The notes under the pieces: model-generated
What the model was told of the DNA's origin: nothing
Database searches by the model: none
What the model saw: only the letters and a program-made list of their open reading frames with translations
Shown here: positions 1 to 5,712 of the stretch, piece by piece
Position numbering within the stretch: position 1 is the first letter of the stretch
How the letters are laid out: every line of letters begins with the position of its first letter
Source: Betaproteobacteria bacterium
Lineage (GTDB): Bacteria; Pseudomonadota; Gammaproteobacteria; Burkholderiales; Usitatibacteraceae
DNA length: 5,712 nt
Assembly (NCBI GenBank): GCA_003105245.1
Contig: PQAI01000210.1
Location: 1-5,712, forward strand
Direction: 5' to 3'
Position numbers and translations under genes: made by a program

Positions 1-35
1 CGCGCAGACGGTGGGATACCCGAGGGAAGCGTAGT

Positions 36-73
36 TCTCCCCTCTGCCCCGGGAGAGGGGTCGGGGGTGAGGG
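36..73. repeat. REP-like hairpin repeat, copy 1, abutting the phoX stop codon
   Basis: This is an imperfect copy of the element at 2260-2297, in the same orientation. The stem arms are CCCCTCT (39-45) and AGAGGGG (54-60), with an 8-nt loop, followed by the shared tail CGGGGGTGAGGG (62-73). The two copies differ by three substitutions and one missing base over about 38 positions. The tail ends exactly one base before the phoX stop codon (complement of 74-76). Without a T-run after the stem this is not a classical intrinsic terminator, but it could stabilise mRNA 3' ends or help end transcription. Extragenic hairpins of this GGGAGAGGGG...GGGTGAGGG type are common in proteobacterial genomes. Confidence 0.75.
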
Positions 74-2182
74 TCAGGTCCCCACCACGCCGCCATCCGT
101 GCGCCGCACGACAATCGTGCAGGGCCGCGGGCGCGGCTGGTTGCCTACCACGGTTGCGTCGCCCACGGCCGGAAACCTCGAGAACCTGCCGGGCTCCCGC
201 GCGATGTCGTTGTTGGTGTAGGTCGAGCCGTCGGCCTTCTTCGGCGTGTTCGGGTGCCCGCCGATCTCGCCGGGGTGCTGGATGTTGATGAACATCGTCG
301 TGCGGTCCCGCGTCCAGGTCACGCCCGTGATCTCGCAGGCCGAGGGACCCACCAGGAAGCGGCGGATCTCGCCCGTGGAGACGTCCGCGGCCAGCATCTG
401 GTTGTTGCCCTGGCCGTCGAAGTTGCCGCTGTTGGCGTAGCTGCCGTCGGTCTGGATCCACAGCCGGCCGGAGGAGTCGAACTGCAGGCCGTCGGGGCTG
501 TTGAACATGTCGTCCACCGTGACGTTGGCCGACCCCGAGCGCAGGTTGGTGCGGTCCGCGATCGTCTTGGGGTTGCCGGCGAGCACGAAGATGTCCCACG
601 TGAAGGTGGTGGACGTGGGGTCGCCGTTCGCCTCGTTCCAGCGCAGGACGTGGCCCCACACGTTGTCGGCGCGCGGGTTCGCGTCGTCCACGGCCGGGCG
701 GGCCGCGCCGGCCACCGTGCTGCCGTTCGGGTTGTTGGAGGAGGCTGGCGTGGTGCCGCGGCGATTGTTGTTGGTGAGCGAGACGTAGATCTCGCCGGGC
801 TTCCTCGGATTGGCCGCAATCCACTCGGGGCGGTCCATCATCGTCGCGCCGAGGCGGTCGGCGGCTTGGCGGGCGCGGATGAGGATGTCCGCCTGGCTCG
901 TGAACCCGTTGGAGGCGTCGAGGCCGCCCTGGCCGAAAACCATCGGCATCCACGTGCCGTTGCCCATGCGGTCGCCCGCTGCCGCGCCGGCGTCGAACTT
1001 CGCCACGTAGAGCGTGCCCGAGTCGAGAAGGTCGGCGTTGGCGGCGGCGTTGCCGGGGACGTAGTTGCCCGAGCTCACGAACTTGTAGATGTACTCGTTG
1101 CGCTCGTCGTCGCCGGTGTAGACGACCACCTTGCCGTTGGGGGCGACCACGAGCTCGGCGTTCTCGTGCTTGATGCGGCCCAGCGCCGTGCGCTTCCTGG
1201 GCTTGCTCGTCGGGTTGAACGGGTCGACCTCGACGATCCAGCCGAAGCGGTTGCACTCGTTGGCCTCGGCGTTGAGGTCGAAGCGCGCGTCCACCGTGTG
1301 CCAGAGGTAGCCGAAGCCGTCCTTGGCCAGGCCGTAGCGGTTCTCCAGCGCGCTCGCCGTGCGCGTGCCGTTCCAGCCGAAGTAGCCGTTGAAGTTCTCC
1401 TCGCAGGTGAGGTAGGTGCCCCAGGGCGTGAAGCCGGCGGCGCAATTGTTGAGCGTGCCCAGCACCTCGGCGCCGGACGGATCCGCGGCGGTCTTGAGCA
1501 GCTCGTGGCCGCGGGCCGGGCCGGTGAGGGACATCGGCGTGTAGCCCGTGATCCGGCGGTTGTACGCCGAGCCGCGCACGTAGTCCCAGCTCCCATCGCC
1601 CTTGCGGTAGACCTCGATCACCGAGAGGCCGTGGCCCGCCTGGCCCTTCCTCGCCTTCTCCAGCGTGAAGGGCAGCATCCAGTTGGCCGCGTCCGTGCCC
1701 GGCGCGTAGTAGTACTCGGGGTTGATGTACTCGTGGTTCACCACGAGCAGGCCCCGGTCGCTGCTCTCGCCCCCGACCGCGGCGAAGCCGAAGAAGTGCA
1801 TGCCGTCATGGTTGTCGCCCACCTGCAGCTCCGCCTGCGCGGCCGTCTCGGTGGCGTCGCCCTTGAAGGCCACCGCGCCCGCGACGAGCGGATCACCCCA
1901 GCTCACGAGCGCCTCGGCCTTGTAGCCGGGGGGCACCACCATCGTGTCGGCCGTGCTGGTGCCGACGGCGGCGAAGCCCAGCAGCTTCTCGTCCCCGTCG
2001 CCGCCCGAGTCGGCGCAGGCGACCACGGAGCCCAGGAAGGGCAGGAGCGCGGCGCCGAGGCCCGTCTTCAGGAACGTCCGTCGCCGGGGATTCGCCGCGA
2101 TGGCGGCCTCGACGAGGTGGGTGAGGTGGGGATTGCAGGAGAGGTTGCTGACGCCGTCATCGTCGCGGATCGTGTAGGCCAT
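74..2182 (-). CDS. phoX: PhoX-family (DUF839) alkaline phosphatase, Tat-exported
   Basis: Predicted extracytoplasmic phosphomonoesterase that releases phosphate from organic esters. Characterised PhoX enzymes use iron and calcium rather than the zinc of PhoA. The 702-residue length is normal for the family. After a long n-region typical of PhoX comes the twin-arginine motif RRRTFLK (33-39) and a hydrophobic stretch (about 40-56), so it should be exported folded. The hallmark motif NNCAAGFTPWGTYLTCEEN lies at 245-263, with the family cysteine at 247 and the Glu pair at 261-262. Other family blocks are KHENAE (338-343), TGDDERNEYIYKF (356-368), DRPEW (450-454) and NSPDGLQFD (561-569). VVAC (53-56) also fits a lipobox, whereas A-C-A (55-57) fits signal peptidase I, so the mature form could be a lipoprotein or soluble. 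The ATG start is supported by GGAGGA six bases upstream. No convincing Pho box was seen, so phosphate control is only inferred from the family. No frameshift or internal stop is visible. Confidence 0.95.
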   Translation of the reverse strand: MAYTIRDDDGVSNLSCNPHLTHLVEAAIAANPRRRTFLKTGLGAALLPFLGSVVACADSGGDGDEKLLGFAAVGTSTADTMVVPPGYKAEALVSWGDPLVAGAVAFKGDATETAAQAELQVGDNHDGMHFFGFAAVGGESSDRGLLVVNHEYINPEYYYAPGTDAANWMLPFTLEKARKGQAGHGLSVIEVYRKGDGSWDYVRGSAYNRRITGYTPMSLTGPARGHELLKTAADPSGAEVLGTLNNCAAGFTPWGTYLTCEENFNGYFGWNGTRTASALENRYGLAKDGFGYLWHTVDARFDLNAEANECNRFGWIVEVDPFNPTSKPRKRTALGRIKHENAELVVAPNGKVVVYTGDDERNEYIYKFVSSGNYVPGNAAANADLLDSGTLYVAKFDAGAAAGDRMGNGTWMPMVFGQGGLDASNGFTSQADILIRARQAADRLGATMMDRPEWIAANPRKPGEIYVSLTNNNRRGTTPASSNNPNGSTVAGAARPAVDDANPRADNVWGHVLRWNEANGDPTSTTFTWDIFVLAGNPKTIADRTNLRSGSANVTVDDMFNSPDGLQFDSSGRLWIQTDGSYANSGNFDGQGNNQMLAADVSTGEIRRFLVGPSACEITGVTWTRDRTTMFINIQHPGEIGGHPNTPKKADGSTYTNNDIAREPGRFSRFPAVGDATVVGNQPRPRPCTIVVRRTDGGVVGT

Positions 2183-2259
2183 GGGGAGTCCTCCAGGAAA
2201 AGAGCGGAGGATAGAAACCCCATGTGAAATTTCCGCGAACGTTTCGTGACGGCCGATCT
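2183..2259 (-). promoter_or_regulatory. phoX leader with strong Shine-Dalgarno
   Basis: This short gap lies between the second repeat copy and the phoX start. On the minus strand GGAGGA (complement of 2189-2194) sits six bases before the ATG and fixes the start. The stretch at 2211-2250 is more AT-rich than its surroundings, as expected for a promoter, but I cannot assign confident -35 and -10 boxes. GTCAC occurs once (complement of 2246-2250), without the paired second half that a Pho box needs. Confidence 0.5.
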
Positions 2260-2297
2260 CTCCCCTCTCCCTCGGGGAGAGGGGCCGGGGGTGAGGG
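2260..2297. repeat. REP-like hairpin repeat, copy 2, abutting the stop codon of the 68-aa gene
   Basis: The element has a perfect 10-bp stem, CCCCTCTCCC (2262-2271) with GGGAGAGGGG (2275-2284), and a 3-nt loop. The tail CGGGGGTGAGGG (2286-2297) is identical to that of copy 1. It ends exactly at the base before the stop codon of the small gene (complement of 2298-2300). It therefore forms the 3' boundary of the four-gene minus-strand block and separates it from phoX. No T-run follows on the minus strand, so if it stops transcription it does not do so as a standard intrinsic terminator. Confidence 0.8.
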
Positions 2298-2504
2298 CTA
2301 CTTCCTGCTTCGCCTCTCCCGTTTGCGCCCGTAGCTCTCCGCCGCGAGCTTTAGCCCCACCAGGTCGGTGGACTCCAGCGCGGCGGCCTCCTCGCCCGCG
2401 AATCCTTCCCGCCGAGCCACGTCCCCGGGGCTCGCGATGAAGGCCTCGCGAAGCGCCGCGTCCGTGTAGAGCCGCGCGAGGAATGCCTCCACCGCCGCGC
2501 TCAT
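2298..2504 (-). CDS. Small helical protein of unknown function, possible MNIO partner
   Basis: A 68-residue protein of no family I can name with confidence. It looks all-helical: residues 3-17, 18-31 and 36-58 are likely helices, with the pattern YTDAALREAFIASPGDVA (13-30) followed by an acidic EEAAALE stretch and a basic C-terminus (KRERRSRK, 61-68). The 'ALRE-F-x-P' turn is reminiscent of small LigA-like or Nif11-like helical domains, but this is only a resemblance. The ATG overlaps the MNIO stop as ATGA, and GGGGAGGG lies four bases upstream (complement of 2509-2516), which supports both reality and start. MNIO enzymes usually work with a small partner or peptide-recognition protein, and no other candidate is encoded here. 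A role as partner or substrate-binding subunit is inference from position. It has no cysteine, so it is not a typical MNIO substrate. Confidence 0.8.
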   Translation of the reverse strand: MSAAVEAFLARLYTDAALREAFIASPGDVARREGFAGEEAAALESTDLVGLKLAAESYGRKRERRSRK

Positions 2505-3355
2505 GCGGCCCTCCCCAACGCCCGCGCACGTCCCTCGGCCAGCGCCCGCCGGGCGCGATCGAGCTGCGCCACCAGGTGGCCGATCGCGGGGTAGTTGCCG
2601 TCCCGTTCCAGGATCACCGTGAGCTCGCCCTGCGCGCGGGCGGCCAGTGCGGCGAGAAGGCCGTACACGGGATCGGGCACGTCGTTCAGGTGATCGTCGA
2701 GTAGCCGCGGCGCGACCCCATGGGGCGTGAGCCAGCGGCCGCCCGACAGGTGCACGAGCCGCACGCTTTCCAGGGGCATGGCGCGCAGCATTGCCATCGG
2801 GTCGTGGCCGAAGTTCACCGCATTGGCGTAGAGGTTGTGCAGGTCGAGGAGCATTGGCGATCCCGACCCCGCCACGATGGCGCGCGTCCACGCCGGCTCG
2901 TCCAGCGTGCTCGCGGGCGGGTCGACGAGGGTCGCGATGTTCTCGAGCAGGGGGAGCGCTCCCACCACGCGTGCCGCGCGGCGCAGGTTCTCGAGCGTTC
3001 CGTCGACGCTGGCCGCCGTGCGGGGAGGCGCGGCGAGGTGCCCGATCTCCACGCCGCCGGCGCGCACGAAGGCGAGGTGCTCGGACCAGAGCTCCGGGCG
3101 CACCACCTCCACGAGCCGCGCCATGTCGTCCAGGCGCCGCGGGTCCACGCGATGGCAGGAAGCCAGCCCCATCGCCACGCCGTGCAGGAGGAGCGGCCGC
3201 TCGCGCCCCAGGGCCGCCAGCGCTCGCTGCTCTTCGCGCGGTGCGCGCGTCCAGTCCTCCGCGATCACCTCCAGCACGTCGATCGCGACCAGGCGCTCCA
3301 GGATGGAGGCGGCGAGTTCCCCGCGCCAGCCCAGGCCCACGCGATCGGCCATCAT
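2501..3355 (-). CDS. DUF692-family multinuclear non-heme iron oxidase (MNIO)
   Basis: Predicted TIM-barrel iron enzyme of the family that includes MbnB and TglH, whose characterised members oxidatively modify cysteine (some members other residues) in ribosomal peptides. It is 284 residues, the usual length. Family blocks in order: GLGWR (7-11), LEVIAEDW (28-35), LLLHGVAMGLAS (56-67, with H58), LWSEHLAF (89-96, with H93), LLENI (136-140, with E138 and N139), LLDLHNLYANAVNFGHDP (169-186), VHLSGG (201-206), LLDDHLNDVPDPVYGLL (218-234, with H222) and ILERDGNYP (248-256, with E250 and D252). Most expected metal-ligand positions are therefore present. The usual HLAGH motif reads HLSGG and the usual NHG(F/Y)D reads NFGHD, so it belongs to a divergent subgroup. 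The start at 3355 forms an ATGA overlap with the upstream membrane-protein gene; the next codon is also ATG (3352), so translation may begin at either. Its own stop overlaps the start of the small gene. Cytoplasmic. Confidence 0.88.
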   Translation of the reverse strand: MMADRVGLGWRGELAASILERLVAIDVLEVIAEDWTRAPREEQRALAALGRERPLLLHGVAMGLASCHRVDPRRLDDMARLVEVVRPELWSEHLAFVRAGGVEIGHLAAPPRTAASVDGTLENLRRAARVVGALPLLENIATLVDPPASTLDEPAWTRAIVAGSGSPMLLDLHNLYANAVNFGHDPMAMLRAMPLESVRLVHLSGGRWLTPHGVAPRLLDDHLNDVPDPVYGLLAALAARAQGELTVILERDGNYPAIGHLVAQLDRARRALAEGRARALGRAA

Positions 3356-4221
3356 TCGCCCCCGCACCCGCCGCAGCCGCCGCCGCAGCCGCCCCCGCCG
3401 CCGCCATCGGAGGAGCCGCCGCCATCGCTTCCGCCCCCGTCGCCCGCCGGCCGCGGAAAGAGCAGCGCCACCAGGGGAAAGGCCGTCGAAGGCAGCGCCC
3501 ACAGTCCGTAGACGCTCGCGAGCAGCAGCGCCTCGTTGGTGCCGCCCCCGGGCCGCAGGGTGTCCGCACGAAGCATCAGGCGCTTGGTGAGCCCTTTCAG
3601 GTTGGAGAGCATCTCGCGCCCCGCCGCGGTGAGGCCGCGGTTGCAGATCACCAGCGCCACGACGCACGCGATGATCGCCAGGATCACGAGGAAGGCGATG
3701 TTGTGGCGCCCGCGCGAGAGCGCGACGAGGATCTTCACGATGGCCACGCCGCCCAGCAGGCCGATGGCGGCCATCGCGAGCCAGCCGCGGCCGCGCGAAT
3801 CGGCCTCCGAGACGACGAGGTTCTGCTCCGAGAGCTCCCGGCGGTAGTCCTCGACCGTCTTCTGCAGGAGGGAATCGCCCTCGACCGCGCCCACGGTTCG
3901 GGGCTCGCGGCAGAAGTGCAGGATTGCCCGGTCCAGGGGGCGGCGCACCATCGCGGCGGAATCCACGCGCACCGTGCGCAGCGTCCCGTCGCGGAAGTCC
4001 AGGAGCCCGCGGTCCACGAGGTTGAAGATCGCGATCTGCAGCGTCTCCGGGGTGCCCTTGCGCATGAAGGCGATGCGGTAGGGATCCGCCGTCATGAAGG
4101 AAAGCGTGGCGCCCGTCTCCGAGGGCCCGCGCGTGCCCGCCCACAGGAAGGCGAGCACCGCCGAGCAGAGCAGCGCGTAGAAGCCGAGGAACTGCGGCCC
4201 GGGCAGGTCGAACGGATTCAC
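3352..4221 (-). CDS. TIGR04222-type membrane protein with Gly/Cys-rich C-terminal tail
   Basis: A 289-residue integral membrane protein. A predicted membrane helix at 12-28 is followed by a domain with DPYRIAFMRKGTPETLQIAI (46-65) and FNLVDRGLLDF (66-76), a pattern I associate with TIGR04222 proteins. Further membrane segments lie at about 147-168, 174-193 and 231-255. The C-terminus (260-289) is almost only Gly, Ser, Asp and Cys, with cysteines at 279, 283 and 286. The start is the GTG at 4221, one base after the upstream stop codon, which gives VNPFDLPG as the N-terminus. An ATG further upstream would add 25 unlikely residues and overlap the previous gene. The ribosome site is weak (GGATCGGGG), so translation may be coupled to the upstream gene. 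The gene overlaps the MNIO by ATGA, which makes the cysteine tail a possible substrate. That function is inference; the biochemical role of the family is unknown to me. Confidence 0.85.
   Translation of the reverse strand: MNPFDLPGPQFLGFYALLCSAVLAFLWAGTRGPSETGATLSFMTADPYRIAFMRKGTPETLQIAIFNLVDRGLLDFRDGTLRTVRVDSAAMVRRPLDRAILHFCREPRTVGAVEGDSLLQKTVEDYRRELSEQNLVVSEADSRGRGWLAMAAIGLLGGVAIVKILVALSRGRHNIAFLVILAIIACVVALVICNRGLTAAGREMLSNLKGLTKRLMLRADTLRPGGGTNEALLLASVYGLWALPSTAFPLVALLFPRPAGDGGGSDGGGSSDGGGGGGCGGGCGGCGGE
3355..3444 (-). other. Gly/Ser/Cys low-complexity tail, candidate modification site
   Basis: This segment encodes residues 260-289 of the membrane protein. It runs from a GDGGGSDGGGSSD part into a poly-Gly part with CGGGCGGCGGE at the very end; cysteine codons are at complement 3385-3387, 3373-3375 and 3364-3366. 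The spacing is C-x3-C-x2-C. It follows directly after the last membrane segment, so it would hang free from the membrane as a flexible, cysteine-bearing arm. Such a tail resembles the core of a cysteine-modified peptide joined to a membrane carrier. Metal binding by unmodified cysteines is an alternative. Confidence 0.7.
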
Positions 4222-4222
4222 G

Positions 4223-4957
4223 CTATGCCCCGATCCGCCCGGCGCGGTCGCGAAGCGCCTCCCCCAGCTCCAGAAGCGCGAGCATCGTCGGCGCACCCAC
4301 CCCCGGCGGCAGGTGCCTTTCCTCGCGCGCCTTCGAGAGGTTGGTGAGCGAAGCCTCCCACTTGCCGGCGCCCAGCTCCGCGGCCAACGCTTCCAGCGCG
4401 GCCTTGGGAGAGGCGGCGGGCCGGCTCTCGAGCTGCAGGAGAATCTCGGCGGCCGCCCGCAGCGGCGCCGCGCAGTCGGCCACGGCGACGGCGAGCTGCT
4501 CCTCGCGCAGGCTCGTGATCGCGTAGCGCTCGCGCGTGCGCAACACGAAGTTGAGCAGGATCTGCCGCAACCGCTGGCGCGTGGCCTCGCGGGAGGGCCT
4601 GAGGCCGGTGAGCACGTCCTTTCCGGCGAGCAGGCGGTGGCGCACGGCGATGTCGGCGAACTTCACGGCGAAGGCCTCCGCGGCGTCGGCGAGCTCGTCC
4701 TCCCGGATGAGCATGGCTTCCAGGCGGATGGTGGCGTGGGCGGTCCGCAGGGGCTCGCGCAGCGCGTCGATGCGCCCGGGATCGAAGCCCTCGAGCACCA
4801 GCATGAGGTTCACGTCCGAGGTGGCGCGAAGCCGCCCCTCGGCGGCGGAGCCGAAGAGGATGGCGGCGACGAAGTCGTCGCCCAGCGCCCGGCGGGCCGC
4901 GTCCACGAATTCCGTGAGGGATTGCGAGACATCCAGGGGCAGCGCGTTCTCTTCCAT
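4223..4957 (-). CDS. Nucleotidyltransferase-fold protein with altered catalytic motif
   Basis: A 244-residue protein. The N-terminal part carries LFGSAAEGRLRATSDVNLML (34-53), the signature of the polymerase-beta-like nucleotidyltransferase (NTP_transf_2) superfamily, which usually transfers NMP to a small molecule, protein or RNA. The GS pair is at 36-37 and the first metal-binding Asp at 48, but the second, normally in D-x-D, is Asn50. E80 in RLEAML may be the third acid. The C-terminal part (about 115-240) is helical, with charged repeats, and is not recognised. Activity is therefore uncertain; it may be a weakened or regulatory enzyme. The ATG start has GGAGGT three bases upstream (complement of 4961-4966). 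It is first in the block and only 1 nt from the membrane-protein gene, so co-transcription is likely, but I know of no functional link. Confidence 0.8.
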   Translation of the reverse strand: MEENALPLDVSQSLTEFVDAARRALGDDFVAAILFGSAAEGRLRATSDVNLMLVLEGFDPGRIDALREPLRTAHATIRLEAMLIREDELADAAEAFAVKFADIAVRHRLLAGKDVLTGLRPSREATRQRLRQILLNFVLRTRERYAITSLREEQLAVAVADCAAPLRAAAEILLQLESRPAASPKAALEALAAELGAGKWEASLTNLSKAREERHLPPGVGAPTMLALLELGEALRDRAGRIGA

Positions 4958-5047
4958 GCGACCTCCGTTTCGGCGGGCCGCCTAGGATAGCCGAGCATCG
5001 TGACAACGAGGGGACGGGGACGAGGGGCGAGCTGCTACCCTTATGCG
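4958..5047. promoter_or_regulatory. Divergent intergenic region
   Basis: This 90-base gap separates the minus-strand four-gene block from the plus-strand UPF0149 gene, so it must carry the promoters of both unless the block is driven from elsewhere. The only clear element is the Shine-Dalgarno GGAGGT (complement of 4961-4966) for the nucleotidyltransferase gene. I see no confident sigma-70 boxes or operator palindrome. The plus-strand gene has no good ribosome site at normal distance; the purine run GAGGGGCGAG (5022-5031) is about 16 bases before its ATG. Confidence 0.5.
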
Positions 5048-5712
5048 ATGTCCACCGCCCCCCGCCTCGCCCCCGCCGACCTCGACCGCCTCGAGGCCCT
5101 CCTTTCCGCCGAGCACCTGAAGGATTCCCTCACGCTGGACGCGCTCCAGGGATTCTTCTGCGCCGTCGCCAGCGCTCCGGCTCCCATCCCGAAGGAGAAA
5201 TGGCTCGCCTCCGCGCTGGGCGAGCACGCGTTCGCCGGCCCCGACGAGGAACGGGAGGTCACCGACCTCCTCGAGCGCTTCCTCGAGGACACCGCGCGGG
5301 AGCTCGCCTCGCACCGCGGGCTGGACATCATTTCCTACCCCGTAGAGGAAGGCGAGGAGGAGCTCGCGGTGTGGTGCGAGGGTTACCTCCTCGGCGCCGC
5401 GCTCGCGGAGCCGGACTGGTACAGCGCGGGCGAGCCCGAGACGGTGGAAGAGCTCCTCTTTCCCTTCATGGCGCTCTCCGGCCGCCTCAAGGAGCACGCG
5501 CTCGAGTCCGGCGAGCCCTGGGAGGGCGGCGAATCCGAGAAGAAGCTCATGCAGGGCGCGCGCGAGGTCTTCTTCGACTCGGTCGAGGATGCCTACCACT
5601 ACTGGTTCGACATGCGCGTGAACCGCATCCCGCAGCGGCGCGAGGTGGAGAAAGTGGGCCGCAACGATCCCTGCCCCTGCGGCAGCGGGAAGAAGTACAA
5701 GGCTTGCTGCGG
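5048..5712 (+). CDS. UPF0149/YecA-like protein with C-terminal SEC-C motif (3' partial)
   Basis: The reading frame is open from the ATG at 5048 to the end of the window: 221 full codons, with no stop seen. The N-terminal part matches the UPF0149 (YgfB/YecA) family: [17 protein letters not shown] (28-44) and [11 protein letters not shown] (109-119) are its two most typical blocks. At 205-221 is [17 protein letters not shown], a SEC-C motif that binds zinc through cysteines at 209, 211, 220 and 221; the same motif ends SecA and many YecA-like proteins. The following residue begins GG, which suits the usual Gly or His after CC, so the protein probably ends shortly beyond the window. The molecular role of YecA-like proteins is not well established; SEC-C motifs mediate binding to SecB or ribosomes in SecA. 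The start has a weak ribosome site, but no other ATG occurs before residue 141. Transcribed divergently from the MNIO block, so not part of it. Confidence 0.9.
   Translation, partial: MSTAPRLAPADLDRLEALLSAEHLKDSLTLDALQGFFCAVASAPAPIPKEKWLASALGEHAFAGPDEEREVTDLLERFLEDTARELASHRGLDIISYPVEEGEEELAVWCEGYLLGAALAEPDWYSAGEPETVEELLFPFMALSGRLKEHALESGEPWEGGESEKKLMQGAREVFFDSVEDAYHYWFDMRVNRIPQRREVEKVGRNDPCPCGSGKKYKACC

Noticed and set aside
1..34. 3' end of a convergent plus-strand gene ending with TAG at 32-34
   Set aside because: Only ten codons are visible and all three frames are plausible, so it is kept as a remark in the repeat finding and not annotated.
254..2227. A 657-codon open frame on the plus strand opposite phoX
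   Set aside because: The translation is rich in Arg, Val, Ala, Gly and His without any domain pattern, and it mirrors the codon bias of phoX, which has clear family motifs. High GC removes stop codons from the antisense frame.
2211..2250. Pho box upstream of phoX
   Set aside because: Only one GTCAC half-site is visible; the second direct repeat at 11-bp spacing is missing.
2262..2284. Rho-independent terminator of the MNIO block
   Set aside because: The stem is strong, but no T-run follows on the minus strand and the same element recurs at 36-73, so repeat is the better call.
3357..3450. Proline-rich plus-strand segment (HPPQPPPQPPPPPP) as a possible structural protein
   Set aside because: It is the complement of the glycine codons in the membrane-protein tail, which lies in a well-supported gene.
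2791..4347. A 518-codon plus-strand open frame opposite the MNIO and membrane-protein genes
   Set aside because: It crosses several real genes, has low-complexity Arg/Ala/Pro composition, and has no ribosome site or recognisable domain; a high-GC shadow.
4218..5006. A 262-codon minus-strand open frame overlapping the nucleotidyltransferase in another frame
   Set aside because: Arg/Ala/Gly-rich composition, and the alternative frame has the nucleotidyltransferase motif and a good ribosome site.
4982..5599. A 205-codon minus-strand open frame
   Set aside because: It is antisense to the UPF0149/SEC-C gene, whose motifs are unmistakable.

Overview
The window is GC-rich, densely coded DNA with short intergenic gaps. 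It holds a Tat-exported PhoX phosphatase, a SEC-C/UPF0149 protein and stop-codon-adjacent hairpin repeats. This points to a proteobacterium, probably a betaproteobacterium; that placement is an inference from style and gene families, because no marker gene is present.

Layout: positions 1-73 hold mostly a hairpin repeat. Positions 74-2182 (minus) encode a complete PhoX-type (DUF839) alkaline phosphatase with a twin-arginine signal. A short leader follows, then a second copy of the same repeat (2260-2297). Positions 2298-4957 (minus) form a tightly packed four-gene block, transcribed from right to left: a nucleotidyltransferase-fold protein with an altered catalytic motif; a multi-pass membrane protein of the TIGR04222 type that ends in a Gly/Cys tail; a DUF692-family multinuclear non-heme iron oxidase (MNIO); and a 68-residue helical protein of unknown function. 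The junctions are a 1-nt gap, a 4-nt ATGA overlap and another 4-nt ATGA overlap, so the genes are probably co-transcribed and translationally coupled. Positions 5048-5712 (plus) encode a divergently transcribed UPF0149/YecA-like protein with a C-terminal SEC-C zinc motif, cut off by the window edge.

The most interesting part is the membrane protein-MNIO-small protein cassette. MNIO enzymes are known to oxidise cysteine residues (and in some cases other residues) of ribosomally made peptides, usually together with a small partner protein. Here no free precursor peptide or DUF2063-type partner is visible, but the gene immediately upstream ends in a low-complexity tail with three cysteines set in glycines. 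The inferred model is that the MNIO, perhaps with the 68-residue protein as partner, modifies the cysteine tail of a membrane-anchored protein rather than a secreted peptide. Nothing in the sequence proves this. PhoX lies just downstream on the same strand but is separated by the repeat and has its own ribosome binding site, so it is probably an independent phosphate-acquisition gene.
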